Positions 6,631 to 8,245 of a stretch of 8,245 nt of DNA are shown one piece after another. The notes under the pieces are model-generated. The model did no database searches and was not told where the DNA came from. It worked only from the letters and a program-made list of their open reading frames with translations. The stretch lies in NCBI GenBank assembly GCA_963169055.1, contig CAUJFU010000402.1, positions 1 to 8,245 on the forward strand. Reading direction: 5' to 3'. Both the position numbers and the translations under genes were made by a program. The stretch is from Myxococcota bacterium. Its GTDB lineage: Bacteria > Myxococcota_C > UBA6777. Each line of letters starts with the position of its first letter. The stretch's first letter is position 1.

Positions 6631-7542
6631 ATGGATGGGTTGTATGGATCGCGATGGATCGGGCTTGGGTTGGTTTGGTGGCTTGGGTTGTTTGGGATGA
6701 TGGGGTGTCAGACACCGATCAAGCCCGTGGTGGGGGAGTTTTCTGTTCTGACGTATAACGTAAAGGGCCTACCCGCGATCGTCGAAGGTACAGGTGATCC
6801 TGCTACGCGGATGAAGTTGATCTCCCCAATGCTCAACGATTATGACATCGTTGGTATCCAAGAAAACTTCCAATACAACGACGAATTGATGTCGAAATTG
6901 ACGTTGCCCTTGCGCGCCCATGCGAGCCGTGAGCCGCGAGATCGCGCCTATGGATCAGGGCTTTCGTTGTTGTCGCGCTTTTCGGCGATCGCCCAAGAGG
7001 ATGCCGCATGGGAAAAATGCCACGGCGTTGTCAGCAACGCCAACGATTGTTTGGCCTACAAAGGGTTTCAGCGCGTGCGTTTGCAGATCCAGCAAGATCC
7101 ATCGATCGTGTTGGATGTGTATAACCTCCATGCTGACGCAGGTAGCGGAACCGAAGATCAAGCCGCTCGGATGGCACAAGTCGAACAGTTGCTTTTGGTG
7201 ATCCAGAAGCAATCGGCGGGACAAGCGGTGCTTGTGATCGGCGACACCAATATGCGGGCGCTCAAAGCACGAGAAGGCGGAAAGACCGATGCCGATCAGT
7301 TAGCACGATTGATCGCAGGAGCCGAATTAACGGACAGTTGCAAACTGTTTCAGTGCGACAAAGACGTAGAGAGCGAACACATCGATCGCGTTCTTTTTCG
7401 CCGATCTTCGGCCTTGCAGTTGGAGGCGACCGAGTGGAAAACAGAGGCGCGCTTTGTGAACGAAAAAGCCGAAGCCTTGAGTGATCATCCCGCTGTGCTA
7501 GTGCGTTTTCGTTATACCTACACCGCGCCTGTCGGAACATAG
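6631..7542 (+). CDS. Endonuclease/exonuclease/phosphatase superfamily lipoprotein (sphingomyelinase-like)
   Basis: The 303-residue product starts with a lipoprotein signal: hydrophobic 9-24 and MMGC with Cys26 as the lipidation site, so the enzyme is probably anchored in the envelope, facing periplasm or outside. The remainder is a DNase I-like metal-dependent phosphoesterase fold. Motifs in order: YNVKGLP with Asn43; GIQEN with the metal-binding Glu78; GSGLSLLSRF; DCLAYKGF; NLHADAG with His167; GDTN with Asp205 and Asn207; HIDR with Asp252; and SDH with the catalytic His286. All core catalytic residues are therefore present. NLHADAG, close to the NTHLDAG/NTHLQAG of bacterial neutral sphingomyelinases, and the spacing suggest phosphodiester cleavage of a lipid head group, but a nuclease or inositol phosphatase cannot be excluded. 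GDTN replaces the commoner GDFN. Cysteines 130/140 and 237/242 could form two disulfides. A terminator is seen only about 300 bases downstream. Confidence 0.92.
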   Translation: MDGLYGSRWIGLGLVWWLGLFGMMGCQTPIKPVVGEFSVLTYNVKGLPAIVEGTGDPATRMKLISPMLNDYDIVGIQENFQYNDELMSKLTLPLRAHASREPRDRAYGSGLSLLSRFSAIAQEDAAWEKCHGVVSNANDCLAYKGFQRVRLQIQQDPSIVLDVYNLHADAGSGTEDQAARMAQVEQLLLVIQKQSAGQAVLVIGDTNMRALKAREGGKTDADQLARLIAGAELTDSCKLFQCDKDVESEHIDRVLFRRSSALQLEATEWKTEARFVNEKAEALSDHPAVLVRFRYTYTAPVGT

Positions 7543-7547
7543 TTTGT

Positions 7548-7576
7548 GGGTGGGCTGGGGCGGCTCCAAGGGGGGG
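7548..7576 (+). other. G-run cluster just after the lipoprotein stop codon
   Basis: Runs of 3, 3, 4 and 7 G (7548-7550, 7552-7554, 7557-7560, 7570-7576) are separated by 1, 2 and 9 bases, meeting the usual four-run pattern for an intramolecular G-quadruplex. It begins five bases after the stop codon on the coding strand, so it would be in the mRNA. Formation is inferred only. Confidence 0.35.
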
Positions 7577-7588
7577 ATCTGGAGTAAA

Positions 7589-7644
7589 TACGAGTTGACA
7601 GAGAGGATCTGTTTGTGGCGTGACACAGATGTCGCAACCTCGTA
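7589..7644 (+). ncRNA. Candidate structured RNA stem-loop in the 3' region
   Basis: A 56-base imperfect hairpin is readable. TACGAG (7589-7594) pairs with CTCGTA (7639-7644). Inside it, TTG pairs with CAA and AC with GT across small bulges. The inner stem is ATCTGT (7607-7612) with ACAGAT (7625-7630). The apical loop is 12 bases and can close further. It starts 47 bases after the lipoprotein stop and about 200 bases before a strong terminator, so it could be a 3'-UTR structure or part of a small RNA. A TTGACA occurs at 7595-7600, but no good -10 follows, so I do not call a promoter. I recognise no RNA family. Confidence 0.35.
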
Positions 7645-7844
7645 GGGTTGTGCTGTTTGAAGATCGACTCAGGAAGTGATGAACTCCTTGAAAAAAAGTG
7701 AAATGGGGGCATGCGGAGGGAACATGGTTTGCTTTTTGCGTAAGGGGTCAAAGCGGAAGAATAAGGAAAGCATCGTTTGTATTGCTTGTGTTTGTGGTGT
7801 CTGTTTTCGAAAAGATTGTGTTGGTTTTTTTGTGTTTGCAAAGA

Positions 7845-7883
7845 CGCCTGATATCGAGAGATATCGGGCGTTTTTATTTTTTG
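7845..7883 (+). terminator. Strong rho-independent terminator
   Basis: An 11-pair stem (7845-7855 with 7860-7870), with one T-G wobble, is closed by the tetraloop GAGA and followed by TTTTTATTTTTT. It works for rightward transcription only; the other strand has no T-run after the stem. The nearest rightward gene, the phosphatase-like lipoprotein, ends about 300 bases upstream, so it ends a long 3' UTR or a separate small transcript. Confidence 0.92.
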
Positions 7884-7910
7884 TTTGGACGTGTCTTGCT
7901 CGGTTCGTCT

Positions 7911-7975
7911 GGGGGTTGTTTTTGTGGGGGTTGTTTTCTTGTTGGATGGTTTTTTTCTTGCTGGATAGTTTTTTT
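7911..7975. repeat. G/T-rich short tandem repeats
   Basis: Two adjacent 15-base units beginning GGGGGTTGTTTT (7911-7925, 7926-7940) overlap two 19-base units of the form CTTGYTGGATRGTTTTTTT (7938-7956, 7957-7975). The strand bias is strong, with almost no C or A on the plus strand. Replication slippage is the likely origin. Confidence 0.75.
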
Positions 7976-7991
7976 CTTGTTCGTTTGTTTG

Positions 7992-8039
7992 GTGGGGCGC
8001 TCCCCCACGCCCCGCAAGGGACTGTCGCCCCTTGACCCC
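7992..8039. repeat. GC-rich hairpin repeat, right copy
   Basis: It has the same order as the copy at 166-215. The first hairpin is GTGGGG (7992-7997) with CCCCAC (8003-8008) around CGCTC, followed by GCCCCGCA and, at the end, CCCTTGACCCC. This copy keeps a second hairpin, CAAGGG (8015-8020) with CCCTTG (8029-8034), which the left copy lacks. It is likely a member of a dispersed intergenic family. Confidence 0.7.
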
Positions 8040-8083
8040 ATGTTGGCGAAGAGATCATAGGTTTTTCACACAGACGACTCTGT

Positions 8084-8155
8084 CGCTCGCAACGGACTCG
8101 AACACGGGTGGTTGGTAACTGCGTAACTCCTCTCCTAAGCAACGTTGTTCGAGCG
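8084..8155. repeat. 72-base element bounded by inverted repeats
   Basis: CGCTCG (8084-8089) pairs with CGAGCG (8150-8155), and AACG (8091-8094) with CGTT (8143-8146) just inside. The length and a GTTCGAGTCC box on the minus strand recall a tRNA, but no D arm, anticodon arm or T stem pairs. It may be a decayed tRNA-derived sequence or an unrelated palindromic repeat. Confidence 0.4.
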
Positions 8156-8165
8156 CAAAGCAACT

Positions 8166-8245
8166 GTCAAGGTTTTGGAACGGGCCGTTTTTGTTGAAAA
8201 CGAGCCGTCAGGGTTTTGGAATGGGCCGTTTTTGTTGAAAGTGAG
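8166..8245. repeat. 41-bp direct repeats running off the right edge
   Basis: Unit 1 (8166-8206) and unit 2 (8207-8245, cut by the window edge) share GTCARGGTTTTGGAAYGGGC and then CGTTTTTGTTGAAA. The units abut with no variable spacer. Unit 1 contains a small hairpin, CGTTTT with AAAACG around TGTTG, extendable by GGC with GCC across one bulged A. How far the array continues cannot be seen. Confidence 0.8.

Larger units (their letters stand above)
7543..8245. other. Non-coding right edge, about 700 bases of repeats and structure
   Basis: No gene is supported. Open frames on both strands here run straight through the terminator, the G/T-rich tract and the GC-rich repeat, and translate to low-complexity sequence without family resemblance. 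In order the stretch contains a G-run cluster, a long stem-loop, an intrinsic terminator, short tandem repeats, a GC-rich hairpin repeat, a 72-base palindromic element and two 41-bp direct repeats. Confidence 0.65.

Noticed and set aside
7676-8060. Two overlapping rightward frames rich in Phe, Leu, Cys and Val
   Set aside because: They run through the terminator stem and the G/T-rich tract. The hydrophobicity comes from T-rich sequence, not from a membrane protein gene.
8084-8155. tRNA gene
   Set aside because: A T-arm-like box and matching ends are present, but the D, anticodon and T stems do not pair on either strand.
7669-8163. 164-residue leftward frame at the right edge
   Set aside because: It has a TTG start, low-complexity Lys/Asn/Gln/Thr composition, and crosses a strong terminator and the GC-rich repeat.

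Overview
The window is a stretch of chromosome from a Gram-negative bacterium. It holds five convincing protein genes, and every intergenic gap contains repeats or palindromes. Two products carry lipoprotein signal peptides and one has a classical secretory signal. The small six-cysteine lipoprotein and the overall gene style suggest a deltaproteobacterium-like lineage such as Myxococcota or Bradymonadota. That placement is inference; no phylogenetic marker is present.

Layout, left to right. Positions 1-250 are non-coding and hold the left copy (166-215) of a GC-rich hairpin repeat. mutS2 runs leftward (251-2923): an 890-residue MutS2 ATPase with a C-terminal Smr domain, a long unusual N-terminal extension and a 20-bp near-palindrome upstream. 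Next, on the same strand, is a 111-residue six-cysteine lipoprotein (3093-3428). A 328-base gap with back-to-back TTGACA boxes separates it from a rightward gene for a 512-residue secreted protein (3757-5295), whose first half is extremely rich in His, Tyr, Arg and Gln and whose second half looks beta-strand rich.

That gene converges on a leftward short-chain dehydrogenase of the HSDL2 type (5637-6464). The gap between them (5296-5636) holds a MITE-like element (5336-5462) and three tandem 36-bp hairpin units (5539-5646), the last of which contains the dehydrogenase stop codon. The dehydrogenase is divergent from a rightward lipoprotein of the endonuclease/exonuclease/phosphatase (sphingomyelinase-like) superfamily (6631-7542).

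The final 700 bases contain no gene I can support. They hold a G-run cluster, a long imperfect stem-loop (7589-7644), a clear rho-independent terminator (7845-7883), G/T-rich short tandem repeats, the right copy of the GC-rich hairpin repeat (7992-8039), a 72-base palindromic element (8084-8155) and two 41-bp direct repeats running off the window edge.

The genes do not form an obvious pathway: mutS2 is housekeeping, three products are cell-envelope or exported, and one is an oxidoreductase. I see no defence, CRISPR, phage or biosynthetic system. The features most worth following up are the His/Tyr/Arg/Gln-rich exported protein, the repeat elements, and the structured segment downstream of the phosphatase-like lipoprotein.
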